Source of the DNA: Arthrobacter globiformis
Lineage (GTDB): Bacteria > Actinomycetota > Actinomycetes > Actinomycetales > Micrococcaceae
Direction of reading: 5' to 3'
Length of the DNA: 64,000 bases
Assembly: GCF_030817195.1 (NCBI RefSeq)
Contig: NZ_JAUSYZ010000001.1
Coordinates: 4,526,001 to 4,590,000 of the forward strand
Made by a program: the position numbers and the translations under genes. Positions 25,613 to 33,715 of this stretch are shown here, piece after piece. The notes under the pieces were generated by a model. That model saw nothing but the letters and a program-made list of their open reading frames with translations. It was not told the DNA's origin and did not search any database. The stretch's first letter is position 1; the number at the start of each line of letters is the position of its first letter.

Positions 25613-26316
25613 AGGGCAACCCTAGCGCCGAGGGCGGCCAGCACTGCTTCCAGCTCCGACTCCGTGACGCCGTTCCGCAGCAGGTATTCCCGTGTGTTGA
25701 GCTGCCGCACGAAGTCCAGTACCTGCGCCCCGCGGGTCTCCAGGAGGGGGGACAGGGTTTCCTCGTCGAGGCAGCGCTCATGCGGATGCGGCGGCCACAT
25801 GGTCCGGTGGCGTTCGTTGATGCTGCGCATGGCGGCCTGATAGCTGGCCACGATCTCGGAATCACTGGCGCCCGCAAGGTCCTGAAGCATGGCCGCGATC
25901 ATGCCGCTGCGGTCCCTGCCGGCGGAGCAGTGGATCACGACGCCCCCTGGTGCGGCAGCCACGGCCTTGAACACGGCGGCCAGCCTGTCCGGAAAGAGGC
26001 GGGCGTTGGCGGCATAGTGTGCGGGATCGTTCAGGTAGGGGTCGCACAGGGCTTTGAACTCGGGGTTTTCCGGATCCTCGGTGGGTGCCAGGACGACGTC
26101 GAACGCGTCGAGCGCCTCGCCCACGTCCGGATCGGTGGGCCGGCGCTGCCGTTCGCCGGGATTCCGGAGGTCAATGATCGTGCGGATGCCGTCGGTGTAC
26201 GCTTCCTTCCAGCCTGCCTCCGTGAGCCATTCCCGCCGCCCCATCCGGTAGACAGAGCCAGCCACAAGCCAGGCGTTCACCGCCCCGTCCCAGTTGATTT
26301 GTCCCCTCGCATTCAC
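25609..26316 (-). CDS. Tyrosine/serine phosphatase (CX5R type)
   Basis: A protein of about 235 residues with the protein-tyrosine-phosphatase signature HCSAGRDRSG and a preceding DLRNPGE acidic segment, like the IphP/LipA-type bacterial phosphatases. N-terminal INWDGAVNAW, then YRMGRREWLTEAG, matches the family's opening, so the GTG at 26316 is used; GTG 26280 is an alternative and the frame extending to 26484 is unlikely to be translated. It is upstream of the surface protease with a four-base overlap, suggesting co-expression. The substrate is unknown. Confidence 0.75.
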   Translation of the reverse strand: MNARGQINWDGAVNAWLVAGSVYRMGRREWLTEAGWKEAYTDGIRTIIDLRNPGERQRRPTDPDVGEALDAFDVVLAPTEDPENPEFKALCDPYLNDPAHYAANARLFPDRLAAVFKAVAAAPGGVVIHCSAGRDRSGMIAAMLQDLAGASDSEIVASYQAAMRSINERHRTMWPPHPHERCLDEETLSPLLETRGAQVLDFVRQLNTREYLLRNGVTESELEAVLAALGARVAL

Positions 26317-26473
26317 GGAGCCAGCTAACCACACCTGCCCCGGCAGGCGCACGGGGTTCGGCGGCAGGTTGCGTGCTGCCGGATGACCGAACTGCCCGGC
26401 CCAGGCGTTGACGGCGGGCGTACCCTTGGGGAATGGGCGCCGCACTCCGGCCTGAGCGAATATGGGGATTCTG

Positions 26474-27325
26474 ATGACAGCCAAAAAGCCTTTGCGACGG
26501 CGGATCGCCCGTTTTACCGGCGTCCTGGCGGCCTTGCTTCTGGCCGGCCTGACCGCCGCACCGGCATCCGCAGACCGGTTCGATTCCTATGTCGCCCTGG
26601 GCGATTCGTATGCCGCGGGCCAAGGCGCCGGGCCGTACGTGGACGCATGCCTGCGGAGTGACCACAGCTATCCGGCGCTGCTGGACGCGGCGCGCAAGAT
26701 CAGCCTTACCGGGAGTGCGGCCTGCAGCGGCGCCACCACAGGCACCGTCCGGGCCGAGCAGATCCCCTCGCTGAGCAAGAAGGTGGACCTGGTGACCGTG
26801 ACCGCCGGAGGCAACGACCTCGACTCCATTGGCGCGCTGGTGATCTGTTCGCAGGACACCGGTCCGGCGTGCCCTGCTGCCCTGGCCCAGCGGGCAGCAG
26901 TCCTGCAACAGGCCCTCAACAGCCCGGCGACGAGCCCGTTCTTCCAGGACCTTCTGGCCATGCTGGCGGATGTCAAGGCGAAGGCACCGCGTGCTGACAT
27001 CTACGTGACGGGGTATCCGCTGCTGTTCGAGCCTGGCAGCGGCCCGGCTGCTGATCCGGTGAACGGGCTAACGCAGCAGCTGAACGCGGTCATTGCCAAC
27101 GCCGCCCGGGCAGCCGACGGCGGTCGCTCGAAGGTTCACTACGTGGACGTGTCTCGCGCGTTTGCTGGCCATGGAATCGGATCACCGCAGCCGTGGATCG
27201 TGGGCCTGCCGCCGCTTTGTACCGCCACCGCTACGTGCGGCACGTCGTCCGCGGACATCTTCCACCCGACGGCCGACGGCTACGCCGAGGGTTACGCGGC
27301 CTCTATCAGGGCCGCTCTGGACTAG
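26474..27325 (+). CDS. Secreted SGNH/GDSL hydrolase
   Basis: A 283-residue exported esterase-like protein. A signal peptide with RRRIAR and a hydrophobic core ends at ASA. Block I is YVALGDSYAAGQG (Ser nucleophile), block III TAGGNDLD (Gly/Asn oxyanion), block V DIFHPTADGY (Asp-His). Several cysteine pairs are placed as in secreted Streptomyces-type lipases. It likely cleaves lipid or acetyl esters outside the cell. ATG 26474 is preferred to 26462 because GGGGAT precedes it by six bases. Confidence 0.88.
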   Translation: MTAKKPLRRRIARFTGVLAALLLAGLTAAPASADRFDSYVALGDSYAAGQGAGPYVDACLRSDHSYPALLDAARKISLTGSAACSGATTGTVRAEQIPSLSKKVDLVTVTAGGNDLDSIGALVICSQDTGPACPAALAQRAAVLQQALNSPATSPFFQDLLAMLADVKAKAPRADIYVTGYPLLFEPGSGPAADPVNGLTQQLNAVIANAARAADGGRSKVHYVDVSRAFAGHGIGSPQPWIVGLPPLCTATATCGTSSADIFHPTADGYAEGYAASIRAALD

Positions 27326-27383
27326 TCCCCGCGGCCCGCTCCAACACGGTGTGCCCGGCCTCCTGCGTGGCTAGGCTGGTGTC

Positions 27384-27815
27384 ATGATCACAGTCTCGGG
27401 CACTGTTGCTTCTTCCCTGCCGGCGCGGACTGCGTTCGCCTACCTGTCCGCCTTCGAACACACCAGCGAGTGGGACCCGGGCACAGCGGTAATGGACAAG
27501 CTGACCGAAGGACCCGTCGCCGTCGGCCACCGCTACCACGCCGAGGCCCTGTTCCGGAACAAGCGCCAGCCCATCGAATACGAGGTCATCGAACTGTTTG
27601 ACAACCACATCAAGCTCCGGGGCGAGCACCGGAACCTCGTGGCGTTTGACTCCATCGATGTGCGCTCGCTCAGCTCCGGTTCCGAGATCCTGTACACGGC
27701 GCAGTTCAGCATCAACTGGCCCTACAAGCTGCTGCAGCCGTTCCTCACTCCGCAGTTCATGAAGCTGCGCGACCCGGCCCTGAACGGGCTCCGGCAGAAA
27801 CTCGAATCTCTGTAG
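27384..27815 (+). CDS. SRPBCC-fold ligand-binding protein
   Basis: A 143-residue START/Bet-v1-like protein with the usual opening (SGTVASSLPARTAFAYLSAFEHTSEWDPG) and C-terminal helix (PALNGLRQKLESL). The family binds hydrophobic ligands in a cavity; neither ligand nor reaction can be told from the sequence. It is followed 29 bp later by a small membrane protein in the same direction. Confidence 0.75.
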   Translation: MITVSGTVASSLPARTAFAYLSAFEHTSEWDPGTAVMDKLTEGPVAVGHRYHAEALFRNKRQPIEYEVIELFDNHIKLRGEHRNLVAFDSIDVRSLSSGSEILYTAQFSINWPYKLLQPFLTPQFMKLRDPALNGLRQKLESL

Positions 27816-27844
27816 CCGTCCGCAATCCAGTACAGGAGGACACT

Positions 27845-28075
27845 GTGAGTAGCCAAAACCCAGACCCACTTGAAGACCACCTCACCGGGCTGGAACCCGG
27901 TGGCGGGGTGCCGCCCGGGGAAACACCGCCCGCTGAGGGTTCCACTGGCGGACCGCAGGGGCACGACGAAGGAGGACCGCCGCGCGGAACCCAGGTGGCT
28001 GTGCTAGTGGCACTTGGCATCCTGGTGCTGCTGTGCCTGCTGTTCTTCATCGGCTACATCGTCGGCCTGCTGTAG
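27845..28075 (+). CDS. DUF6480-like small membrane protein
   Basis: A 76-residue protein with an acidic, Pro/Gly-rich N-terminal half (DPLEDHLTGLEPGGGVPPGETPP) and one C-terminal membrane helix (VAVLVALGILVLLCLLFFIGYIVGLL). The LEPGGGVPPGETPPAE block is characteristic of a small actinobacterial family of unknown function. GTG 27845 is preceded by AGGAGGAC. Confidence 0.8.
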   Translation: MSSQNPDPLEDHLTGLEPGGGVPPGETPPAEGSTGGPQGHDEGGPPRGTQVAVLVALGILVLLCLLFFIGYIVGLL

Positions 28076-28112
28076 GTGCTGCCGGCTTTCCGGCTAGCCA
28101 GCTTTCCGGGCG

Positions 28113-28967
28113 TCAGTCCGCCCAGTCGAAGAAGCCCTTGCCGGTCTTGCGGCCCAGTTCGCCGCGGGCCACCTTGTCCCGAAGGATCTGAGGCGGCGCG
28201 AAGCGCTCCCCCAGCGTCGAGTGCAGATATTCGGCGATGCCCAGGCGGACGTCCAGGCCCACGATGTCGGTGGTCTTCAGCGGGCCGGTGGGGTGCTTGT
28301 AGCCCAGCACCATGGCGGCGTCGATGTCCTCCGCGGAGGCCACGCCCTCCTCCACCATGCGCATCGCCTCCAGCGCAATGGCCACGCCCAGCCGTGAGGA
28401 CGCGAACCCCGGGGCATCGTTGACGACGACGGCGGTCTTGCCCAGCGCCTCCGTCCAGCCTTTCGCTTCGGCCGCCAGTTCGGGTGAGGTCTCCTTGGCC
28501 ACCACCACCTCGATGAGGGTGGAGGCGGGCACGGGATTGAAGAAGTGCAGCCCAACGAAGCTGGCCGGCCGCTGCAGTTGGGCGGCGAGGTCGGTGACCG
28601 AGAGCGACGACGTGTTGGAGGCCAGGAACGCCCCGGGCGCCAGCTGTTCCTCCACGGCCTTCAGGGCACTGACTTTCAGCTCGAAGTCCTCCGGAACCGC
28701 CTCGACCACGAGGCCGCAGCCGGCGAAGGCCGAGTAGTCGGTGGACGTGCCGAACCGGGCCAGGACATCCTCCGGGGCTCCGTCCAGGACGCCCCGGGAA
28801 GCGGACTTGGCCACGGCCTCGGTGACCCGGGCGCGTGCGCCGGCGGCAGCGTCGTCGTCGCGCTCCACCACCACGACGGTGGCGCCGTTGATGAGGAAGG
28901 CGTGGGCGATTCCTGCGCCCATCCGGCCGCCGCCGAGGACTCCGACGTTCTGGGGAATGGCGGTCAT
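28113..28967 (-). CDS. paaH: 3-hydroxyacyl-CoA dehydrogenase (PaaH type)
   Basis: A 284-residue NAD-dependent enzyme that oxidises 3-hydroxyadipyl-CoA or a related 3-hydroxyacyl-CoA. It has an N-terminal Rossmann motif (GVLGGGRMGAGIA), the ASNTSSL segment, catalytic His in GLHFFNPVP and the C-terminal dimer domain with YKHPTGPL. It overlaps the enoyl-CoA hydratase by four bases (ATGA) and is the last gene of the thiolase operon. PaaH rather than a generic Hbd is inferred from the shared PaaR-type operator. Confidence 0.85.
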   Translation of the reverse strand: MTAIPQNVGVLGGGRMGAGIAHAFLINGATVVVVERDDDAAAGARARVTEAVAKSASRGVLDGAPEDVLARFGTSTDYSAFAGCGLVVEAVPEDFELKVSALKAVEEQLAPGAFLASNTSSLSVTDLAAQLQRPASFVGLHFFNPVPASTLIEVVVAKETSPELAAEAKGWTEALGKTAVVVNDAPGFASSRLGVAIALEAMRMVEEGVASAEDIDAAMVLGYKHPTGPLKTTDIVGLDVRLGIAEYLHSTLGERFAPPQILRDKVARGELGRKTGKGFFDWAD

Positions 28968-29785
28968 GAGTTGGTCCTGTCTGTGGTGCTGTCCGGGTTT
29001 TTCTTCTTGTCGCTTTTCTTGTCCAGGAAGGCCTGCATCCGGTCGAACTTAGCCTGAGATTCGAACAGGATTCCCTGCGCCAGCTGGTCGATCAGCGGGT
29101 GCGCCTCGGCCGGCGCGTGGAACACCGATTTGGTGATCCGGACGGCCAGCGGGTCCTGCCGGGCGATGCGGTCGGCGAGCCGGTGGGCGGCGTCCATGAG
29201 CTCGGCGGCCTCGTGGAGTTCGGTGACCAGGTTGACGGCGAGGGCCTCCTCGGCTTTGAGGACCCGTCCGGCCAGCAGGATTTCCTTGGCCACGGGCTCC
29301 CCCACGAGTTCCTTCAGGCGCCAGCTGGCACCGGCAGCGGCCAGAATTCCCAATCCGGTCTCCGGGTTGCCGATCCGCACGGCCGGGGTGCCGATCCGGA
29401 AGTCGGCGGCATAGGCCAGCTCTGCCCCGCCGCCCAGGCAGTAGCCGTCCAGCGCCGCGATCACCGGCATGGGCAGCTTGGCGATGCGCACAAAGATCGT
29501 GGAGTTGATGCCCTGCAGCGCGTCGTCGCGGCGCCGCTCCCGCAGCTGCGCGATGTCCGCTCCCGAGGCAAAAACGCCCTCGGTGCCGGCGATGATGAGG
29601 ACCTTGGGGTCCTGCTCCAGCTCGGCGCACACGGCATGGAGCTCGTCCACCATCTGCTGGTCGATCGCGTTCCGGACGTCCGGGCGGTTGAGGAGCACCA
29701 CCACCCGGTCCTCGCGCTCTTCGACCAGGAGGGTGCTGAACTCCCGGGTGCTCAAGTGTCCGTTCGCGCTGTCCTGGCCCGGCAC
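28964..29785 (-). CDS. Enoyl-CoA hydratase/isomerase (crotonase fold)
   Basis: About 273 residues with the crotonase oxyanion loops (VFASGADI and YCLGGGAELA) and both acidic residues at catalytic positions (AEL and NPETGLG), so hydratase or isomerase activity is expected. In phenylacetate breakdown this could be PaaF or PaaG; sequence alone does not decide. GTG 29785 overlaps the thiolase stop as TAGTG; a TTG at 29755 is an alternative. The Lys/Asp-rich C-terminal tail is unusual. Confidence 0.85.
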   Translation of the reverse strand: MPGQDSANGHLSTREFSTLLVEEREDRVVVLLNRPDVRNAIDQQMVDELHAVCAELEQDPKVLIIAGTEGVFASGADIAQLRERRRDDALQGINSTIFVRIAKLPMPVIAALDGYCLGGGAELAYAADFRIGTPAVRIGNPETGLGILAAAGASWRLKELVGEPVAKEILLAGRVLKAEEALAVNLVTELHEAAELMDAAHRLADRIARQDPLAVRITKSVFHAPAEAHPLIDQLAQGILFESQAKFDRMQAFLDKKSDKKKNPDSTTDRTNS

Positions 29786-30996
29786 TACACGCGCTCCAGC
29801 AGCATGGCCGTGCCCTGGCCCACGCCGATGCACATGGTGGCCAGGCCGATCCGCGCATCTTCGCGCTCCATCCGGCCCAGCAGGGTGATGGCGATCCGGG
29901 AGCCGCTCGAACCCAGCGGGTGCCCCAAAGCGATCGCGCCGCCGTCGTTGTTCACGATGTCCGGGTCCAGCCCAAGGCGCCGCACGCTGGCCAGGGACTG
30001 GGTGGCAAACGCTTCGTTAAGTTCGACGGCGCCAAGGTCACCGACGCTGAGCCCGCTCCGCTTAAGCACCTTCTGGGTCGCCGGAACCGGGCCGATGCCC
30101 ATGATTTCCGGCTCGCAGCCCGCGGAGGCGCCGTCGATGATGCGGGCACGGGGCGTGAGGCCGAGCCGCTGGACCGCGGCTTCGGAGGCCACGATGATGG
30201 CGGACGCGCCGTCGTTGAGGGAGGACGAGTTGCCGGCCGTGACCACAGAGCCGCCGGGAACCACGGGGCGCAGGCCGGCCAGAACCTCCATGGAGGTGCC
30301 GGCACGCGGACCCTCATCCGTGTCCACCACGTTCTCGGCCTTGCGGGTCTTGACCGTCACCGGGACGATTTCGTCCTTGAAGCGGCCCGCCGCGATGGCC
30401 GCGAGTGCCCTTTCATGGGAGCGGACGGCGAAGGCGTCGGCGTCCTCGCGGGAAATGCCGTCCACGCGGCCCACTTCCTCGGCGGTTTCCGGCATGGAGA
30501 ACGTCATCTTGCCGTCCCGCGACAGCTCACCCTTCGTGAACAGGGGGTTCACGAAGCGCCAGCCGATGGAGGTGTCGAAGATGTCCCCGGGCTTCGCGAA
30601 GGCCGTCTGCGGCTTCTCCTGGACCCAGGGGGCGCGGCTCATGGACTCCACTCCGCCTGCCACCACGATATCCGCAGCCCCGGACTTGATCATCTGGCTG
30701 GCCATGATGATGGCGCTCAGGCCCGAGGAGCAGAGCCGGTTCACGGTGATGCCGGGGATGTGCAGCGGGAGGCCGGCGAGGATGGTGGCCATGCGTGCCA
30801 CGTTGCGGTTCTCCTCGCCGGCGCCGTTGGCGTTGCCGAGGATGACCTCATCGATCGCGTCCGGATCCACGCCCGCCCTGGCCACGGCCTCGCGGACCAC
30901 CAGCGCGGCCAGATCATCGGGCCGGACCGCCGAGAGCGCTCCGCCGTATCGTCCTACCGGAGTACGGGCACCGCCGACCAGAAAAGCCTCGACCAT
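29785..30996 (-). CDS. Acetyl-CoA C-acyltransferase, probable 3-oxoadipyl-CoA thiolase
   Basis: A 403-residue thiolase with acyl-binding cysteine in NRLCSSGLSA, the catalytic histidine in GHPLGSSG and the second cysteine in MCIGVGQG, all intact. The PaaJ/PcaF group cleaves 3-oxoadipyl-CoA into acetyl-CoA and succinyl-CoA. It heads a three-gene operon (thiolase, hydratase, dehydrogenase) and has a PaaR-type operator about 40 bp upstream, which ties it to phenylacetate use. PcaF-like use in the beta-ketoadipate route is also possible. Confidence 0.87.
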   Translation of the reverse strand: MVEAFLVGGARTPVGRYGGALSAVRPDDLAALVVREAVARAGVDPDAIDEVILGNANGAGEENRNVARMATILAGLPLHIPGITVNRLCSSGLSAIIMASQMIKSGAADIVVAGGVESMSRAPWVQEKPQTAFAKPGDIFDTSIGWRFVNPLFTKGELSRDGKMTFSMPETAEEVGRVDGISREDADAFAVRSHERALAAIAAGRFKDEIVPVTVKTRKAENVVDTDEGPRAGTSMEVLAGLRPVVPGGSVVTAGNSSSLNDGASAIIVASEAAVQRLGLTPRARIIDGASAGCEPEIMGIGPVPATQKVLKRSGLSVGDLGAVELNEAFATQSLASVRRLGLDPDIVNNDGGAIALGHPLGSSGSRIAITLLGRMEREDARIGLATMCIGVGQGTAMLLERV

Positions 30997-31036
30997 GAGA
31001 ACATCCTTTTCGCAGAAGCTGGGCCGGAGCGAATAA

Positions 31037-31060
31037 ATTACCGACCGTTCGTTCTATAAA
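31037..31060. promoter_or_regulatory. PaaR-type operator before the thiolase operon
   Basis: ATTACCGACCGTTCGTTC followed by TATAAA. The left half is identical in the core TTACCGACCGTTCG to one strand of the paaZ site except for single bases. It sits 40-64 bp upstream of the thiolase start. Confidence 0.68.
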
Positions 31061-31096
31061 GATTACACGGTGCGGGCAACCGGTCAACGGGACGGC

Positions 31097-31157
31097 AGTT
31101 TTTGTCTTCTTGTCGCGACGTAAAGGGCCTCGAAGTCGTGACAAGTGGACAAAAACT
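31097..31157. repeat. 61-bp inverted-repeat element, copy A
   Basis: Ends are AGTTTTTGTC and GACAAAAACT; inner arms TTGTC/GACAA continue the pairing to about 24 bp imperfect arms. In reverse orientation it aligns along its full 61 bp with the element at 35240-35300, with identical ends and a shared CGACTTC at position 20-26. It lies between the thiolase promoter and the pentapeptide gene. Confidence 0.75.
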
Positions 31158-31216
31158 CATCAGCCCCTCGGGCGGGGCGCGTCAGGGCACCACCCGCATC
31201 AGGTGACATATGCGCG

Positions 31217-31906
31217 TCAGGCGACCACGACGCCGAGGTGGGCCGCGAGGAGCGGCGCCAGGAGCCCCAGCTGGTACTCGTCGATCACGACGCCGGCCAG
31301 GCTCCCCAGGCCGCTGATGCTCCGGAAGTCCGTGCCGCGCAGGTCGAAATCCTTCAGCCTGGCGCCGGCAAGGTCCAGGCTGCCGATGGTGCAGTTCTTC
31401 AATGCCACCCGGGCCGCGGTGGCGGAACCCAAATCCAGCTCGCTGATGATGCAGTCGCTGATCAGCACGTCCGCCAGCCGCGATCCGCGCAGGTTCAGGT
31501 AGTCGATCTTGCCGCCGTCGATCCGCACCGACTGCCAGCCGCCCTCATAAAGCTCGGCCGACCCCCACCGGGGATTGCTGAAGACAACGTCGTGCAGCGT
31601 GGACCGGGCGGCGTTCAGGACGGGCGCGAAGGCCTCCTCAATGACGCAGTCCCGGAAGGTGGCGCCCCGCAGCTGCGCTTCGTTGAAGGAGACCCCGGCG
31701 AATTCGCATTCGGCGAAGGTGATGCCGCTCAGCTCCAGCCCGTCGGCAGCCGCCCTGCTGTACCGCATGCCGTCATACCGCGCGGCGCGGCTGAAGTCCG
31801 GTGCATCGTCATGCCGCAGGTCTTCCAGCCGGACCGGCGCCAGCCTCGGGGGTGTGACCTTCGAGGCCGAACCTTGGCGGGGTTTGCCCGCAGCCCTTCC
31901 CGCCAC
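31217..31906 (-). CDS. Pentapeptide-repeat protein
   Basis: A 229-residue protein with a run of A(D/N)Lxx-type pentapeptides (CEFAGVSFNEAQLRGATFRDC; SDCIISELDLGSATAARVALKNCTIGSLDLAGARLKDFDLRGTDF), which should fold into a right-handed quadrilateral beta-helix. Some relatives (Qnr, MfpA) mimic DNA and protect gyrase; others are of unknown function, and nothing here decides. GTG 31906 overlaps the SRPBCC stop (TAGTG), so it is translated with that gene. Confidence 0.82.
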   Translation of the reverse strand: MAGRAAGKPRQGSASKVTPPRLAPVRLEDLRHDDAPDFSRAARYDGMRYSRAAADGLELSGITFAECEFAGVSFNEAQLRGATFRDCVIEEAFAPVLNAARSTLHDVVFSNPRWGSAELYEGGWQSVRIDGGKIDYLNLRGSRLADVLISDCIISELDLGSATAARVALKNCTIGSLDLAGARLKDFDLRGTDFRSISGLGSLAGVVIDEYQLGLLAPLLAAHLGVVVA

Positions 31907-32364
31907 TACAGCTGCTCCGCTTTCGCTGCGATTTCGGCGAGATCCTTCGCCAGGGCCTTCCGCGCCATGTTCAGGCCCATCCGCCCGAAGACGGCAAGCA
32001 TCAGACGGCTGAACACGGTGGGCCTGAGGACCTCGGCACCGAAGGTCATGGTCAGGTCCGTCCCGCCGCCCCGCTCCTCCAGCGTGAACCGGGAGGTGTA
32101 GTCCGCTCCGCCCTGCAGCGCCTTCACCGTTGTGCTGTGCGGCGGATCCGCCTGGGACACCCACATTTCCACGGTTTCGCGCCGGCCCATCGTGGACCGC
32201 GTCTCCTTCCAGCGGGTGCCTTCGCCGTAGGGGCCCTCGCTGACCATCTGGATGGATTCGATTCCCGAGAGCGTGGCGGCGGACCCCGGTACATCCGAGA
32301 TAACCCGCCAGACTTTCTCCGGGCCGGCGTTCACGTGCTGACTCAGGCTGATGCTGTGATCCAT
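31906..32364 (-). CDS. SRPBCC-family protein (polyketide-cyclase-like)
   Basis: About 152 residues with the START-like fold (SISLSQHVNAGPEKVWRVISDVPGSA at the N-terminus; FSRLMLAVFGRMGLNMARKALAKDLAEIAAKAE amphipathic C-terminal helix). It binds a hydrophobic ligand by analogy; no catalytic residues are clear. ATG 32364 fits the fold's start; ATG 32394 is an alternative. It is translationally coupled to the pentapeptide protein. Confidence 0.75.
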   Translation of the reverse strand: MDHSISLSQHVNAGPEKVWRVISDVPGSAATLSGIESIQMVSEGPYGEGTRWKETRSTMGRRETVEMWVSQADPPHSTTVKALQGGADYTSRFTLEERGGGTDLTMTFGAEVLRPTVFSRLMLAVFGRMGLNMARKALAKDLAEIAAKAEQL

Positions 32365-32540
32365 GCCTTCGAGCCTAGCGTCAGCGGCCGACATTCTCGC
32401 GCCCCCGGCTCCCGCCTCCCCACGCCGCAGCCCGGGGCCTCATGAGGAAATGCACAGCATGGCTTGAAATAGTAAGCATGCTTTGTGTTAGGCTGAAACG
32501 GCTTTGTCAGATCAACCGGCAACGGAAGGTGGTGCCCACC

Positions 32541-32717
32541 ATGGGTATCGGAGACAAGATCCAGAACGCTGCAGAGGACTTCGGCGGTAAGGCGAAGGAA
32601 GCGGCAGGCAACGCGACGGACAATGATCGCCTGAAGGCAGAGGGCCAAAAGGACCAGGTTGTGGCCGACGCCAAGAAGGTCGGCGAAGACGTCAAGGACG
32701 AATTCAAGCGGGATTGA
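32541..32717 (+). CDS. CsbD-family stress-response protein
   Basis: A 58-residue, highly charged, Lys/Asp/Ala-rich protein without hydrophobic segments (MGIGDKIQNAAEDFGGKAKEAAG, then two KAEG/DQ repeats). CsbD proteins are general-stress (sigma-B type) products of unknown activity. ATG 32541 is preceded by GGAAGGTGG. A strong terminator follows directly. Confidence 0.85.
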   Translation: MGIGDKIQNAAEDFGGKAKEAAGNATDNDRLKAEGQKDQVVADAKKVGEDVKDEFKRD

Positions 32718-32730
32718 TACGCGATAAACA

Positions 32731-32780
32731 AAGCGGCGACGCCGGACTCCCTTGGGGGGAGCCCGGCGTCGCCGCTTTTT
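32731..32780 (+). terminator. Rho-independent terminator after the CsbD gene
   Basis: A GC-rich stem AAGCGGCGACGCCGG..CCGGCGTCGCCGCTT followed by five T. It lies 13 bp after the CsbD stop. Confidence 0.9.
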
Positions 32781-32852
32781 GACCTTCCAGGGCCTGACGT
32801 CCCGGCCTCCCAGGCCCGATGCCCCGCAGACGGCACGTGCAAGACTGGGCGC

Positions 32853-33574
32853 ATGACCCACGTAGACCTGGGCGGGGCAGCCGGCGCCGGCGGATCCAAG
32901 ACCCTTCGCGGCTACCTCGCCACACCCGCCGGCGAAAGCCCTTTTCCCGCCGTCGTGATGATCCACGAGGCGTTCGGCCTCAATGACCAGATCCGCCGGC
33001 ACGCGGACCGGCTCGCGGCGGCCGGTTACCTCACCCTCGCCGTCGATCTCTTCAGCGACGGCGGCCCGCGCCGCTGCCTGATGGGCACCATGAAATCCAT
33101 GGTCACCGGCAAAGGCCGGGTCTTTGCCGACATCGCCGCCGCACGGTCCTGGCTCCAGGCCTCGCCCCTCTCAACCGGCCGGACAGGCGTCATCGGCTTC
33201 TGCATGGGCGGCGGCTTCGCGCTGCTTGCGGCCAACGACGGCTTCGACGCCGCGTCGGTGAACTACGGCCGGCTCCCCCGCGACCTCGAGCCGGCGCTCC
33301 GGGCGCCTGCCCCCTCGTCGCGAACTACGGCGCGAAGGACCGCACCCTGCGCGGTGCCGCGGCAAGGCTGGAATCCGCCCTGGATGCAGTGGGCGTCGAA
33401 CACGACGTCAAGGAGTTCCCGACGGCGGGGCACTCCTTCCTGAACGACCAGGAGGAAGGCCCCCGGGCACTGCGCCCGCTGACGCGCGTGATGGGGATCG
33501 GTCCGGATCCGGCCGCAGCCCCGCAGGCGTGGCGCCGGATCGAGGACCACTTCGCAAAACACCTGAAAACCTGA
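32853..33574 (+). pseudogene. Dienelactone hydrolase family protein, interrupted by one frameshift
   Basis: The first frame gives MTHVDLGG..TPAGESPFPAVVMIHEAFGLNDQIRRHADRLAAAGYLTLAVDLF and the nucleophile GFCMGGGFALL. The rest of the enzyme, with the triad Asp (YGAKDRTL) and His (AGHSFLNDQ), is in the next frame up to TGA 33574. Adding one G to the GGG run at 33301-33303 would join ..LRGACPLVANYGAKD and give 240 residues; the interval is 3n+2 long. As written, the product loses two of three catalytic residues. Members hydrolyse dienelactone or related esters. Confidence 0.88.
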
Positions 33575-33575
33575 C

Positions 33576-33635
33576 ATCGATTGCTCCGTAAGTGCCCTTT
33601 TGAACGCTCAGAAGGGCCGTTACGGAGCAATCGAT
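33576..33635. repeat. Palindromic intergenic repeat, copy 2 (TGCTCCGTA family)
   Basis: Perfect 15-bp outer arms (ATCGATTGCTCCGTA and TACGGAGCAATCGAT) around inner arms GTGCCCTTTT and AGAAGGGCC. Same core TGCTCCGTA..TACGGAGCA as the copy at 6039-6086. It begins one base after the hydrolase stop, between convergent genes. Confidence 0.8.
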
Positions 33636-33715
33636 GGGGGAATGACGACGGCGGGCGCCTCCTGGAGAAGGAGGGCCCGCCGCCGAGGTCAAAAAGTCGT
33701 GATCAAAACAGGAAG

